A stretch of DNA of 64,000 nucleotides from Gymnopilus junonius (Eukaryota; Basidiomycota; Agaricomycetes; Agaricales; Galerinaceae). This document shows, piece after piece, positions 1-11,763 of this stretch. Where the stretch lies: positions 62,001-126,000 of the forward strand of contig JADNYJ010000046.1 in the NCBI GenBank assembly GCA_015501075.1. The letters run 5' to 3'. Under the pieces are notes generated by a model. It was not told the origin of the DNA. It worked only from the letters and a program-made list of their open reading frames with translations, and ran no database searches. Both the position numbers and the translations under genes were made by a program. Within the stretch, counting starts at the first letter, position 1. Every line of letters starts with the position of its first letter.

Positions 1-170
1 GCTTATTCAACACAGTGGAATATGCTTTCTAATGCTTGAACTTGCTATGCGCGTCGATTACACTCTTCCCATTGGTCAATGTACATTCAGAATGTTCAAC
101 CCCGACAACATCAGAAATGATGTCATCATGCGCTGAGTACTCCCTCTGGGTCTGTATGTAGAGAGAGAAC

Positions 171-180
171 TATAAAAAAG
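171..180 (+). promoter_or_regulatory. TATA box upstream of HHE gene
   Basis: TATAAAAAAG lies about 190 bp before the HHE start codon. It is the only good TATA match upstream of that gene, and the distance implies a long 5' leader. Confidence 0.4.
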
Positions 181-367
181 GTGGTTGAAGGTGGATTAAA
201 GAGAGACATAGTATATGTACTCGCGTTCCTCTTCGTCTCGCCCAGCAGTTCTCTTTCACGTTCCACTCTTCTTCCTCTCAGACTTACCGTAGTCTCGCTC
301 GACCTACTTTGTCGTGGTTTTGCAAACATCTTCCACATCTTCAGTATCCAAGAAAGCTTCGCGTGAA

Positions 368-1156
368 ATGGCCACCATCGTACCCATTAGGACCACCCAG
401 CACGTCGGCGGACCTCTCATCGACGCAGTGGCAGATGACCACCAAGAGGTACTCCCTACTTTTACAAAGCAACTAGTCATTGATGTTGAATGTTGCAGAT
501 GTATGACTACTACGCCCAGTATGAAAAAAACGCAGGAAACGCCGACCTCCAAGAACGCTGGTCCAACCAGTTTAGGTGGGAAGTTGCAAGGCATGCCGTA
601 GGAGAAGAGCTCGTCATTTATCCTCTCATGGAGAAACACCTTGGAGCGAGAGGCAAGGAGCTCGCAGACAAAGACAGATCGGATCATCATGTTCGTCTTC
701 TGTTTTCACCTTTTCTTCTTCTATCATTTACAAGTCAACCTCTCGATCCGTCTTTCTAGCAAGTCAAAGAACTTCTCTACAAACTTGAGTCTCTCACAGT
801 TGGCACAAACGAGCACGCCAGCGTCCTTAAATCTGTCGTTGAGCTTCTGAAACCTCACAACGACAGCGAAGAACAGAATGATCTGCCTCTCTTGCAAGAT
901 GCGATCGGTGCTGAAAAAGCTTCAGAGGCTGCGGCCAACTTCAAGCGAACAAGAAGTTTGCTCCTACCAGGTCGATCATCTATTTCTTTTCAACTTCGAC
1001 ATACTGATTGCATATCTTAGGTCTCACCCAAGTGCACCTGATAAGCCCCCTTTCGAGACGCTCGCTGGGTTGATGGCTGCCCCTCTTGACATGCTCAAGG
1101 ATTCATTCGCCAAGTTCCCGACTGAAGAAGAGAAGAAGGCAGTTGTCAAAGACTAA
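368..1156 (+). CDS. Hemerythrin HHE cation-binding domain protein (frameshifted in this sequence)
   Basis: Small cytosolic protein of the hemerythrin/HHE family, whose helical bundle binds a di-iron centre; the fungal members have no settled role. Four exons can be read: 368-448, 499-690, 760-970 and 1021-1156, with 50-69 nt introns that have GT/AG ends. The N-terminal half has DDHQE and the helix with RHAVGEELVIYPLMEKHL. The middle has HNDSEEQNDLP, and the end has SHPSAPDKPPFETLAGL, all typical of fungal HHE proteins. Exon 3 does not join exon 4 in frame. Around 949-951 the conserved FKRT-KKF-PTR stretch is split between two frames, as if one base were missing. Read literally, the protein would end soon after the exon 3/4 junction. 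Either a sequence error or a recent inactivation explains this. The family call is firm. Confidence 0.85.
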
Positions 1157-1599
1157 ACGAGCCTTGTAAACAGTAATTGATCTTGTGTTTGACGCTTCGC
1201 ATGTGTACGATCAGGATTAGAAGAAGAAAGGATAGGATAGAATGATAAACGTCAAGATGTCAATAAATCCAAGCATGATAAAAACCATTTGCTCCTGTAG
1301 GATCAATTTTTTCTTAAAAAATTTGCATCGCCCCGTTGTCATCATCTATACCGCAAAAGAATTTGAGTTTTGCTAGCAGAGATGTTATCGTGAATAAAGT
1401 AGAAATTAAGGTGTTCCCGTATCATGAGGCTTCCAGCTCCAAATTAGCCAGAGTCCGCTCATTTCAAGGCCTGACTAGAGTGGCCGTGCTGCCGGGGTTA
1501 TGTGCCTAATAGTATGGAACATAGGAGATAAATCTCTGCAGCCTTAAAACCCTTTTGAGATCGAGATTTTCAGCCGAGATCCAGCAAAGAAGGTGATTG
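1157..1599. other. Intergenic, no gene seen
   Basis: The stretch holds the 3' flank of the HHE gene and the far 3' end of the decayed F-box-like gene on the minus strand. No further coding signal or repeat was noticed. Confidence 0.5.
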
Positions 1600-2450
1600 A
1601 AACCAGCTCAGGAATTGATCCAGCTTTTAATCACTTCCAATATCAGAATCGTTGATAATATCGAGTATCTCAGAAAGGCCCCGAAAATCATAGAGTTAAC
1701 TTTAGGCTGACGAGCTGGGTTATCAATGAGGGAAGGGGAGGGGAACTAATTAACAAATTCAGTTGGTTCATAATCAATCCCGGGGTTATTATTACTAGTG
1801 GGGTTGAAGACACCAAGACACTTCAACTTTATTGGGGTGGCTGGAATATCAGTTTTGTCAAGAGATAAGCTGAGTACATGAAGGGACTCTAGAGTGGAAC
1901 AGCCATAGAGCAGTGAGATCGGAAAATTGAAAAGGTTTTGGACATCGAGTTCTGGCAGGCCTCGTGCAACCTTGGAAAAAAGGCGAGATATTTCGGGATG
2001 AATTTTCGGATTCTTCCATTTCACAGACCAACATCCAGCGGTCCAGATAGTGCGTAAACGATAGAGGCGGGGCATGAAGCTTGAAGGATTGCGGAGAATG
2101 CATGGGCTCAGAATGACATGCCATCCTTTTTACCGATGACTATTACTGTTAAAATTCGGACGTATGATGCTAGATGGGGCGAGTGCTCGAGGAGACATGT
2201 AAATTTTGGTCCGCGTGTTCCTTCATCCTCGGAAAGGCAGGCAAAGTTATCCTTTTGCCCAATCCTGAGGTATATTTGTATGTTGTCGAAGAGGTCTTTT
2301 TGAGACATTGTACAAAGACGTGGTTTACGTGACAGAATGAATTAAGAGTGGCTCTTCCATCAGAAGATGTGAGATCGATATTATTGATGATATTATCCAT
2401 GAGTTCCAACGGTTGCTCCTTCGATGACCGAGAAGGAAGAAGCAATTCCG
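1600..2450 (-). pseudogene. Decayed F-box/RNI-like family gene, copy A
   Basis: Three overlapping minus-strand frames together resemble the gene at 26489-27961. Matching segments include LELMDNIINNIDLTSSDG (copy B has LELLQHIIDDVDITSSEG) near 2400, and QKDNFACLSEDEGTRGPKF followed by SPHLASYVRILTV near 2200-2280. A third segment, with LDVQNLFNFP and YGCSTLESLHVLSLSLD, lies at 1850-1960. The frames change at about 2300 and again near 2110, and a stop interrupts the C-terminal third near 1746. The N-terminal segment fits the F-box-like start of Agaricomycete leucine-rich proteins, although no clean F-box can be scored by eye. Several lesions make this a pseudogene rather than a single sequencing slip. 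Similarity to copy B is clear; the function of the family is unknown. Confidence 0.7.
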
Positions 2451-3345
2451 AAAGGAGGACAGAAAATATGAGTGTATAGTCGAATTAAATGGAAAACATG
2501 ATACCTGATGCGTAGTCTGAGCGCAATTTTCCATCTTAAGATCATGAAGCGCAGGGAGGGCAGTAATTCTAAACCTCACGTGTTTCGGGCCACTCCGCGA
2601 GCGTAGTTCATGTCCTTTTCAAAATTCCTTCCAACCAGGCTCTTGCAGTGCTCTCCAGGTTCCTTTAACCTTGTTTCGAATATGCTTGGCGTTAACTTTC
2701 CCACTGGGCACTTGGAATATTTTCAACTTTCGGCGTTTTCATTGATCAACAAAATTTCCCCAGTACTTATCTAGATCTGAACCATTCGCCACCGCCGCTT
2801 TCGCAGGCAGTATCAACCTTCGGATGGAATTTTGCCCATCTTAAACTGGAAGCAACACATTTGGCCTGGACTGCAAAAAGGTTACCTGCTGCTTTTTGTG
2901 TTAGGGGCTATTACTTTCATTTACTCTAGGCCGATTGCTCGTAAACGGACTGAGTACTTCAAGGTAAATGAAACGAATAGGATATTTGATCCTCGGCTCA
3001 GACTGTGATTTTGCGATGTAGGCATCACTTATAGGGCATCATCCAAGTGGGGAATCTCTTTGACTGGCTTTAGAACCTGCACAGGCTGTGGTCGGATTTC
3101 TAATTGCGTTTAACACCCCGAGAGTCTAGGACGAAGGCGAGGCTGGTGCTAAAATTTCCTGAACTGGAGTCATAATAGGCATGCCCTTAAGTATAACCTC
3201 CGAGCTATCTCACTTACCGCTTTTTAAGGCTAGATGTTTGAACGAGCACTCCTTGGTCCTAACACCCCAATTTCGTTCGAAGTACGCAAACTGATTATTT
3301 CAAGTTTAGGGCTAAATTAACCATTATTGACATAGCACAAATATA
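2451..3345. other. Intergenic, no gene seen
   Basis: AT-rich sequence between the decayed F-box-like gene and the secreted protein gene. No convincing ORF, tandem repeat or terminal inverted repeat was found. Confidence 0.5.
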
Positions 3346-4394
3346 ATGTCTTTCCGAATGCTGGCTGTGTCTGCGTTCCTTGTACTTCATTTTCTTGCTG
3401 GGTTTGCAAGTCCAATAGTCACGGTACGTGAAATACATATCTTTTCACTTTGACCTCTCACTGATTTGTATCATTACAGGGTGCACAAGATGAGCTCGTG
3501 AAGGTTCCCGGAGGTTATCTCCTGAAATCGAATGTCCACGCTGTCCCGGAGGGTGGAAGAATTGTGCACTCGTCAGATTCAGTCCAGCTGATCGATGCTG
3601 GCGGGAGGGTTCTCCATTACGCCTCACTTTCACGTTCCAAGCCTGCATTTACTCGCCTTAATCGCCCTTCAAGCGAAGTTAGACGGAATTTGGAGTCTGC
3701 TATAGTGGCCGCGATTTGGGATGCGCCTAGTATCTTTACATTCACTTCGGATTGGATCGTCCCGCCTGCTCCTCAGAAGTACAGCAACCAACTCCTTTAC
3801 TATTTCTCTGCTCTTCTACCCCCTTCTGGAGATGCTTTCATACAACCTGTTTTACAATATGGCCCTTCTGTCGCGGGAGGAGGTGCATATTGGAGTGTTG
3901 GTTCGTGGTTTATTGCGGGCGATACTGGATACTACACCAACCTTACCCAAGTTTTGTCGGGAGAGCAAAATGTATACCCCTTCATTCTCGACGAGGACGA
4001 ATTTTTGGGAACCCCTACGACGCATGCGTGGTATTGTGGTTTTGAATTCCATCAGCAAGAATCTTCGCTAAACATCCAGACGTCGGAGACTTTTAACGTG
4101 GCATATGTGGCATTGGAGGCATATAACGCTATTAGCCTTTTGAATCTGCCAGGCCAGACAACCAATATAGTGAATATCGCCATTGCTAATGACGATAACG
4201 AATTTTCTTCCCCGATCCCTTGGACTTTGTTCAACGATACTGCTGATGGGATTACCATGAAAGTTGTATCTGCTTCGAATGGAGATGGCGCGGCCCTTCA
4301 AATTCAGTATGTGGGGAACTCTTCTAGTAAACAAGGATTGGAAGGTGAAAGGGTAGAGGAGCAGCTGACAATGAAAACTAGTCGACGTCATTGA
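3346..4394 (+). CDS. Secreted protein of unknown function
   Basis: Two exons (3346-3423 and 3480-4394) with a 56-nt GT/AG intron encode about 330 aa. The start is chosen because exon 1 encodes a signal peptide: MSFRM followed by the hydrophobic LAVSAFLVLHFLAGFAS, ending before residue 25. The mature part has a moderately charged N-terminal region with ESAIVAAIWDAP, then an aromatic and glycine-rich core (FTSDWIVPP, QPVLQYGPSVAGGG, YWSVGSWFIAGD) that suggests a beta-sandwich. Similar predicted secreted proteins are common in mushroom genomes, but I cannot name a characterised member. A concanavalin-A-like fold is possible and is inference only. No catalytic motif is recognised. The gene looks intact. 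Confidence 0.75.
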
Positions 4395-4578
4395 TGTACT
4401 TGCTTGCACGGAAAGTCAGTTTACGGACTTATTTGACAATACGAGTATCTAAGAGCGACTTGCGCCCTTATATTCAGCATGTTGTACGAAAATGCCCGGG
4501 GCACATATTAGCTAGCTTTCAACATTAAATTGCATCATAAACCGATCCCTAAGGTTCAACAAACTCAAAAAAATATAT

Positions 4579-5860
4579 TTAGGGGGCTTTCGAGTACAAT
4601 ATTTTACCATTCTTCGAGAATTTCTCGATTACTTTCTGCCCACCATCCCGAGATAAAACCCAAGTCACAAACTCTTTGCTGATACTCTCATTGCCAGGCA
4701 AGGGTTCTTTTCCGCACAACAGATGAGCTGGGTTGAGTAAAGGGTCGTCAGCATCGTCACTGCCCATTTTGAATATCTTCAGCGTAGAAGTTATCGATTT
4801 GGGAGCGTCCAGCCATGCTCCTTTGTCAATTAAGGTGTATTCAGAGAGAAGAGAAGCTGCCTGCAATGCCTCACGTGGAAAGCGGGGATATTGATGGTAC
4901 CATTTCGAGTAATCGAGCGCCCAAGGAACCTAAGATAACAAGGATGCACGTTAATGAAGATTATAAGACCGAGGATGTCTAGTTACCTGTCCAATGGTGG
5001 CGAATATTAAACTCTCTTTGATATTGGTAGCGCTCTTGTCAAACCGGGACAAGAATCGAGTAGGCGGGCGACTTTCTGGAAGGGTCTGGAGAGAAAGAAA
5101 TGAACGCAAACGGCAATCTAGTTGAAGACGACTGAGAACAGAAGACCTCTTACTGCGACGTCAGCGTTTCCGCAGGAAGCAATTTTACTGAACATTGTAA
5201 GGATGTCGTCTTCGTCTGCCAATCCGGCTGGATTAGATTTTGGGTCCAACCAACATAAAATGATCCTACATGATAAAAAATCAATCAAAGATGAAAACTG
5301 GCTTTTTTAACCACTCAAACTCACCCTAAATGCATAAACACACTTAGTGGCCTGCCCTGCGCGCATGACCCGGGCTTCGGCAGCTGGATTATAAGTCAAG
5401 GCGACGTCCACATCTCCAGCAGACAAAAACGCAAGGCTTTCAGTCGTGTCGCCCATGTACCACGCCACCTGAACAAAGAATAAGATGGCATGTTTAGTCA
5501 AGTGGCAAAATTAACATTATTGTAAGGAGAGATAGAGGTTTACCTGGAAAGGCCGGTGCCCTTTCACAACCATGTGCTGAATGAATGCATCTGCCCAAGC
5601 TTGGACTAGACCGGTCTGGCCAGCGCCAACCGTTCGCGATACGTAACCTGATGCCACTCCCTTTTGAATGGTCATACCCTCCGTCATAAATGGCGCGTGG
5701 TTTGGTCGAGCCTGTGGAGGAAGAGGTTGAAAAATGGGTCTCTTCAGTCTCGATAGAATTCAGGTCATCCTTTGTATCGTCGAAGCCAAGGGGACAGTGG
5801 GGCAACTTAGCCGTCTTGTCCGTATCCTCGGCCTGTGAGGACCAGCGGTCTTTCTGCGAA
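4579..5860 (-). pseudogene. TupA-like periplasmic-binding-fold protein, with two frameshifts
   Basis: Resembles the fungal branch of tungstate/molybdate-type solute-binding proteins (PBP-like fold). Recognisable blocks, from the N-terminal side, are AIYDGGYDHSKGSGIRLRIANG near 5640-5690 (split by the lesion), AGQTGLVQAWADAFIQHM near 5570-5620, VAWYMGDTTESLAFLSAGDV and LTYNPAAEARV at 5370-5470, and NPAGLADEDDILTMFSKIAS near 5170-5240. Then come RFLSRFDKSATNIKESLIF near 5030-5070 and PRFPREALQAASLLSEYTL with GSDDADDPLLNP at 4720-4900. Short GT/AG introns separate the blocks. Two single extra bases break the frame: one in ccaacc (5626-5632) inside the conserved IANGGAGQTG motif, and one in TTTT (5238-5241). 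The start and signal peptide cannot be fixed upstream of 5860. It is labelled pseudogene as written, but both lesions are of the type that assembly errors produce. Confidence 0.7.
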
Positions 5861-7823
5861 AGAGACAGGCAAGGAATTTGAAGATTGACATGATGACGTC
5901 GCGGAAGAGTGTTGGTGGCCGCAAAGGATGGAAAGCTCGAAGTTATATGGACTCAGAGTTGATCGCGTGTCTGAAAAGGTGAGGTCCCAAGTCAATACAT
6001 ACATTAGGTCCGTAGGCGATGTGTGATCTCGTGTCGACGGAGGGCGCCGTTCTTGATTGTTTTGGATGGTCTCTTGGTCTTACAAAAGGACAGACACTTA
6101 GACGTAAGTTGTCATCACGACAGGCAAGGAAGGACAAATTTCAGAATGGTGACCGGTGACCCTTGACTGAAAAGATAGAGCTTCTGAACTTCAAGATTTG
6201 GTCAAAGGCATTTGGGTGACTGACGCCTGACCAGGCGGTGTGACTCCTTTTTCCAGGGACCTACCAGCATTGACCACTATTCTCCTAAGCCTACGGCTGC
6301 AGGGTCGCGTACAATGGGGTTTATTAGGAAGTCCCTTAGCCTCATTTTGGGATCGCTGCAAGATCTTGGCGCATGACCTGGGTACGAACTCACTATTAGA
6401 CAGCGGCGAGAAAGACTAATGGCAGAATCATACTGAAGATAGGTAGATGGGGCCCCATGAAATCAGACACGTTGACGTTGGGGAGGAACTTTCGAAGGTC
6501 TGTGAGTATAGAAAAGACTAGAGAAATTTCATTCAACATCTTCCGATTCCGATCACACGAAAGAGAGAATCGAAGCAAAAGTCATTCCTAACTTGAGACC
6601 TTGCCGATGGTTCCGATAGAGTTTCGACATGCTATTACGAGGATGATTGCATGGACAAAGGCGAGGCGATATTGGCATAGGTGTAAACAATTCATGGTTC
6701 CTAGCCGAACGAAACCCTGCATACCCAGTAATAGCATGAGTAGCCTTATTTCGAGGCTCGAACTTTAAAAGCCAGTAAGTTGGAACCACGGACTGCTGGG
6801 CTGGGTCAGTTTCTCTGTCGTTCTATTTTTGCAATTCCCTCCTGTTCGTTTTAATCAGATAAAAGGATCTGCCCTGATCTGCCCGAGGCGGCAGGCGATG
6901 CCGCAGGGGAAAGACATATGTGATCGTCCTCGAGGACAAGATTCGACATGTTCTATATCTTTCCCGATGCCACGGAGTCATAAAGGTTTATGGATGCATG
7001 GTGAGTCTCACCTAGCCAGCCTTCAGGAGAATGCAAGGTCTCCGTGGTGGGAAACTACTATTGCAGAAGCTCCCTGCAATTTAGGTTTCTCCGGCTGTCT
7101 CTGATAAGAAACGAAAAAAGAAGGCTTGTGTTCTTTACCGAACTAAAATAATTTAGGGTGTCAAACATTGCGTTTGGTTGAGGTAAAAGTCGAATGGGAA
7201 TCGACTTACAGACGCTTAAGCACCACTTAAACCACTGACCCCGCTCTTCTTCTTGAGAACACAGATCCTGCGTTAAATCCCCTATTCAAATTGAACGAGG
7301 AAGTCGGACAGTGCATGATCGGGTATTTCCTTCCAAACAAGGTCTATTGAATGGTGTGGGCTCAGCGGCCCGACTACACCCTATGAATTGAACCTGATGT
7401 TGGGTAGAGCAAGCACTTCGAGTTGTGTCAATAGATCCTTCCTTCATGCAATGAGTCCCTCCAGGCTGATATGTCTGGGCATCCTTTCGTGGCCGCATGA
7501 GGGGTATTCAAATGCAACGTTGTTGAAATGTTCATGAGGGAGCATCATCGGCAAAATTAACTCGTCCACGGAGTTTTGAGCTGAGCGTCCCGGTCGATCC
7601 AAAATTAATGGAAGTCAACGTTTCAGTCACCATTCGGAGGACAGCTTGAACGTTCGGAGAAGATCCATTGAATTAGTGATATCTATGAGGAAGCGAACGA
7701 TAACAGCGAACTGGGTGCGTCAGGCAGACCATGGTGTATGGCTCATCAGAATGATAAGATGAAAAGAGATCATGAAATGCCTCATTTAATTTTTCGAACA
7801 GATACAGAGTTCAGCTCAAGGTC
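5861..7823. other. Long intergenic stretch, no gene seen
   Basis: About 2 kb with only short ORFs on both strands, none with recognisable motifs or a consistent splice pattern. The first exon of the TupA-like gene may lie in 5861-6010. No inverted or tandem repeats were noticed. Confidence 0.4.
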
Positions 7824-9121
7824 CTACAGTCCCTCCTGGTTTAGCTTTCGTTTCTTCTTCTTCCCTGAGACTGCGCCTGCACCTGGAGGCTGGGGTGTGG
7901 TACTTGACGGACCGAGCGCGTTATCCTGTGATCGTTTTGATGGAACTCGTAGTTGACCTTGAACACCTTTGTTGGCGTCAGCCATCGTAGAGACTGACGA
8001 AGGTTCGGGATCCTCGTCCATGGGTTGGTCTGGGGTGACGCGAGGGGAAGACGAAGTGTGTGGGATGATGACTTTGGGCGGAACCGCCCTGTATGTCTTT
8101 CGCGTTTCTAGAATGGAAATATAAGAGTTTGTTGAAGAGGCTTCACAGCTCACATACCAGCTCGTATAATTAACGATTTTGGAGTTTTGGCAAACGCGTC
8201 ATGAGCAGCATCTTGGGCTAGTCCAAGTACATGGATCCTGAAAGGTCATTGAGAAAACGAAGAAAGGAGAAAAAAATGGGGCTGACAAGTTGGAAATATC
8301 TCGTGGAGGCCGCACATCAGCCTCTGCAACTACACCACCGCTGATTATCAGGCCCTTTCCCTTCGTTACGCGATAAGCTCCCTCGTGGAGGACCACCAGT
8401 TGCGCTTAGCGCCTGACCCACTCTCAGCTGCGTTCGCATCGATGAGAACAGCGTCATTCTCTCCTCCAAGGGCGCCAACATAATTAATTTCGAAGACGGC
8501 ACCGTTCTTTATCGCACTGCGGATAAGGGTGTGTTTCAGGTGATAGGGCAGTCTTGGTAGGTCAATGGAAGGGAAATTATATGGGCTGTGAGCGGAGATG
8601 GCTGACTGTGTGTGAGACAGGCCTGGGAAAAGGTGTTGTGCGTCGTTGGGACGAGGGCAATGAGGTCGTATCTGTTGAATAAGGAAACGCTTGCGTTGAT
8701 CTAGGGTTCGGGTTCCAATAAATTCAGCTTCTGAAGGGAATCATAACTTACAAGACCAAAGCCTTTCTCGCTTTCAGCATCCAGAATGATGTTCAACCTT
8801 TTCAGGTAAACAATTCCCGGTCTTGTTCGCAGTCGACTGAGGAGACTATCCAAAAAATTGACATGCGTCTTGGGATCGACTTTTTTGTTGACTGTTTGAG
8901 ATAGACCAATGACAGAATATCCTACTTCAAATTGCTCAGTAAGATATCAAGAGGTTTGAAGTCCACTAACAGTGAACCAAAAGATCTATCCGCCCTTCAA
9001 TTGTAGATATTTCGGCAGGTGTCCATGATACCGTTGGTTCCTGCTGAGGCTGCTTTCCCTTCTTTGATATGTTTTGCTTTTGAGCCGCCTTCTGTACGGG
9101 GATGTTAAGGTCAAAATACAT
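7824..9121 (-). CDS. RPP1: Ribonuclease P/MRP protein subunit Rpp1 (Rpp30 family), frameshifted in this sequence
   Basis: Protein subunit of nuclear RNase P and RNase MRP, which process pre-tRNA 5' ends and pre-rRNA. The start at 9121 gives the family N-terminus MYFDLNIPVQ. Exon 1 (9121-8971) ends in EGRIDLLVH, and exon 2 from 8924 continues GYSVIGLSQTVNKKVD. The next exon reads FNRYDLIALVPTTHNTFSQAC and SIDLPRLPYHLKHTLIRSAI, then EINYVGALGG. After that come KGKGLIISGGV, ADVRPPRDISNL and a lysine/arginine-rich C-terminal tail. Near 8369-8373 the expected ELI-RVTKGKG run is broken by one missing base, and a stop follows at once in the upstream frame. Rpp1 is essential in yeasts and normally single-copy, so a sequence error is the simplest explanation. 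The gene is divergent from the CtIP homologue, with about 240 bp between the start codons. Confidence 0.88.
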
Positions 9122-9362
9122 GGCCGCTTGGAGCTGGCATGAGGGGACAAGAAAAGGTTCGATTGCGTGACTAGAATTGACGAATGTGGCAGTATGCAAC
9201 ATTCACGTGTTTGTGACCAACCGCCAAGGCACGGTCACGAGCGTGGATATTTGCTGACTGCCGACTCCGGTCTTCTTACTGTCCTCCTCTGACTTACTGC
9301 TTTCAACTCACGGCGTTGATGACGCTCAGGGAAAGTGTGGATAACGGGCATCAATATCTATT
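9122..9362. promoter_or_regulatory. Bidirectional promoter region between RPP1 and the CtIP homologue
   Basis: The two start codons are 241 bp apart and point away from each other, so one short region must serve both genes. No TATA box was seen, which is common for housekeeping genes. Confidence 0.5.
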
Positions 9363-11763
9363 ATGACCTCGACTTACTCTAGCTCTTCCCTGCGGGAAAG
9401 GGACCAAATAATCCACGAGAAATACAAGAAGGAAATCAAGGACCTTGAAACCAAAATCCAGAGGATCAAATATACTGCTGATGAGACTTCCAAGAATTTA
9501 TTCGATGCCCAGAACCGCGGTCGTAGACTGGCTGGGTCCTTGGGATTTCATGACACGTATGACGCGCAGGTCGCCATTGATTCGTCAGATTCCAATCTGA
9601 CGTACCGGGAGTGCCTTGATCGTCTTCGAGAGACAGAGGCTAATCTAGCCTTTGAGAAGAAGGAGGTTCTGCTGTTACGATTCAAGCTGCGCAATGTTGA
9701 ACGGGAGAATAAGAGATTGGCTCTGGAAAAGCGGTACGTTGTTCGAAGCGTTGTTTATTATACCCTATTGACTTCTCTCTTTCTAGAGAGTTGGAGGAAC
9801 GATACGACGACCTGAGGGACAGGAAATTCCGTGCCACCGAACATTTTAAGAAGGACTACCAGAAGTGGAAACGTGTCAACCTTTGGCTTTTGGAGACGAA
9901 GACGTGGCCAAGGCATTTGGGAAGACGGCACAAGAGCTATTCGGCGAAGAACTTCCAAAGAAACAGAAGAGGGCGTTCGAACTGAGTGGTGGCCCAAATC
10001 TTACTGATGGTATGCTTTCTTTCCTTGTTTTCTTCTCCTTTCTCACTGCCGGCACGTAAGATTATTTCCCGGCTAGTCTTTTAACAAGTCCACGGAAGCC
10101 TGCTCCTTCTGTTACTCCAGGCCCTGGAGCGTCCACGGACGACAAGGAAAATGAAGGAACGCCTGCGTCAGAGCGCAAGACGTTAAAGCCTCAGCCTGCC
10201 AGTTCTGTCGCACCATCTCAAAGTCCCCTGTCGTCCGCAAAAGCAACTTCGCGAGTGCCACTACGCGATTCTCCCTTGTCATCTGTGACAAATGTGGTTG
10301 CTCCGTCATCCTCGCCGACAGTTTTTCTAACCAGCTTGACAACTGCTGCTGCGAAGGCTCCTACAGCTGCTTCTACGACCCGTGCTCCGCTTTCTTTTAA
10401 ACCCATTACTCCTCCTCGTGTTACCAATAAGTCGTAGTAAGCGTTGCGCATAATTTTTACTTCTAATGCACTGAAGTCTAACTCTCAATGCAGCTATACT
10501 GTTAGTCCTATTAATACCAAGCCAAACGATACCCTGCTCAGCTCTTCTCCATCAATACCACGAAGACTCAACTACTCATCAGAAACAGAAGACGACTCGC
10601 AAGGTGTGCCTACTCGCTTTGTTTACCAACACGCACTTATACCACCGTAGCTATACTTTTACCATCAACTAATCCTCGACGGGCCAACCTGTATTTTTCA
10701 AAGTACCAGCTCCGCCACCCAAGGCAGACACCAGCCGTCTTGTCAACTCCGCTCTGAACACCCCCCAATCCGACCTCTCGTCTCGTCCTTTACTTACCCA
10801 AAGCGAACCAGGACCCAAGCGAAGTTTACCCTTGAAACCCGTGCCACTTTCTGACCACGATAGAGAATCGGGCAGGCCTGCCAAAATGCGCCGAATTAGC
10901 GACAGTGGCTATGATCGTTCAGCCAATTCTTCTGCCACAACAGCGTCTTCCAATTCAACATCTGAACCACGGCCTCGAACAACAGAGATTATTTCCACGA
11001 GGAAGGGTAAAGAACGCGAGAATATGGATGATACCGCCACGCCTTTAACGAGGAATAAGGGACAGAAACGTCTTGATGATTATTCTGTATTCAAAGGACG
11101 GGGTCGGTATGGCAAGGATGCGCAGGATCAAAACAAGTGAGTTTTCTGCTTTTGAATTTGGTTTTGTAAACTTAAATGAATGTGACTACTCAGGACAACT
11201 ATTAATGCATTATTTACTATCGACCCAGCGCAGAACGGCGGAGTACCTTACCAGTACGATGAGGTTGTGCGAAGCAAAGAAGCAAGGCGCAAAATGGACG
11301 CTGGAGACTGTGAATGCTGTCGCGAGGTATTTCGTTTTCTTCGACAGTTTGACAGGCTTTTAACTCAACGCTTTATTTTTTGTTTCAGTACTACGAAAAC
11401 GTCGGGCCTCTTCCAAGCCGGCTACAAGCACCTCTATGGCGTTCACCCACGTCCTCTCCGGCGAGATCATGTCCGCACCACCCAGCAAAAAATAACGGGG
11501 TAGATATGAATAACCGGACCTCGCCAAGCGCTTCAAGAGCCGCCCGCCGTCGTTCTGATATCGAATCGCACAAGAAAGCAATTTCAAGGCACCGACACAC
11601 GTGGGCGCGTGCGGCGACTCCACCTGGGTATTGGGAGATTGGCTTCCCGAATACACAGCAGGTTTTAGGTATCAATGAGAAGGCGAAGGAGATGCATCAG
11701 AGGAAGAAGGATCAGATTGAGAGGGAGGCGGAGAGAGAGGGCACGCGTTATAGGAAGAAATGA
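9363..11763 (+). CDS. CTP1: Sae2/Ctp1/CtIP family DNA-end resection factor
   Basis: Partner of the Mre11-Rad50-Nbs1 nuclease in opening double-strand breaks for recombination. Residues 1-190 form a charged coiled coil (YKKEIKDLETKIQRIKY, ERENKRLALEKR, ELEERYDDLRDRKFRATEHF). The middle is long, serine/proline-rich and disordered. The C-terminal domain carries the family signature: a cysteine motif GDCECCREYYENVGPLP, then KKAISRHRHTWARAATPPGY and WEIGFPNTQQ. Most exon joints can be placed; for example the intron at 10602-10702 has a CTAAT branch site and joins DDSQ to VPAPPPK. In exon 2 the frame slips at the TTTT of 9888-9891: the upstream frame reads KWKRVNLWL and the downstream frame GDEDVAKAFGKTAQELF. 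One missing T would explain it. A 38-nt intron could restore the frame but is too short to be likely. Confidence 0.85.

Noticed and set aside
9867..9910. Possible 38-nt intron in the CtIP homologue that would restore the frame without an indel
   Set aside because: Shorter than any other intron in the window, no branch site, and it would remove a plausible WLF-GDED segment.
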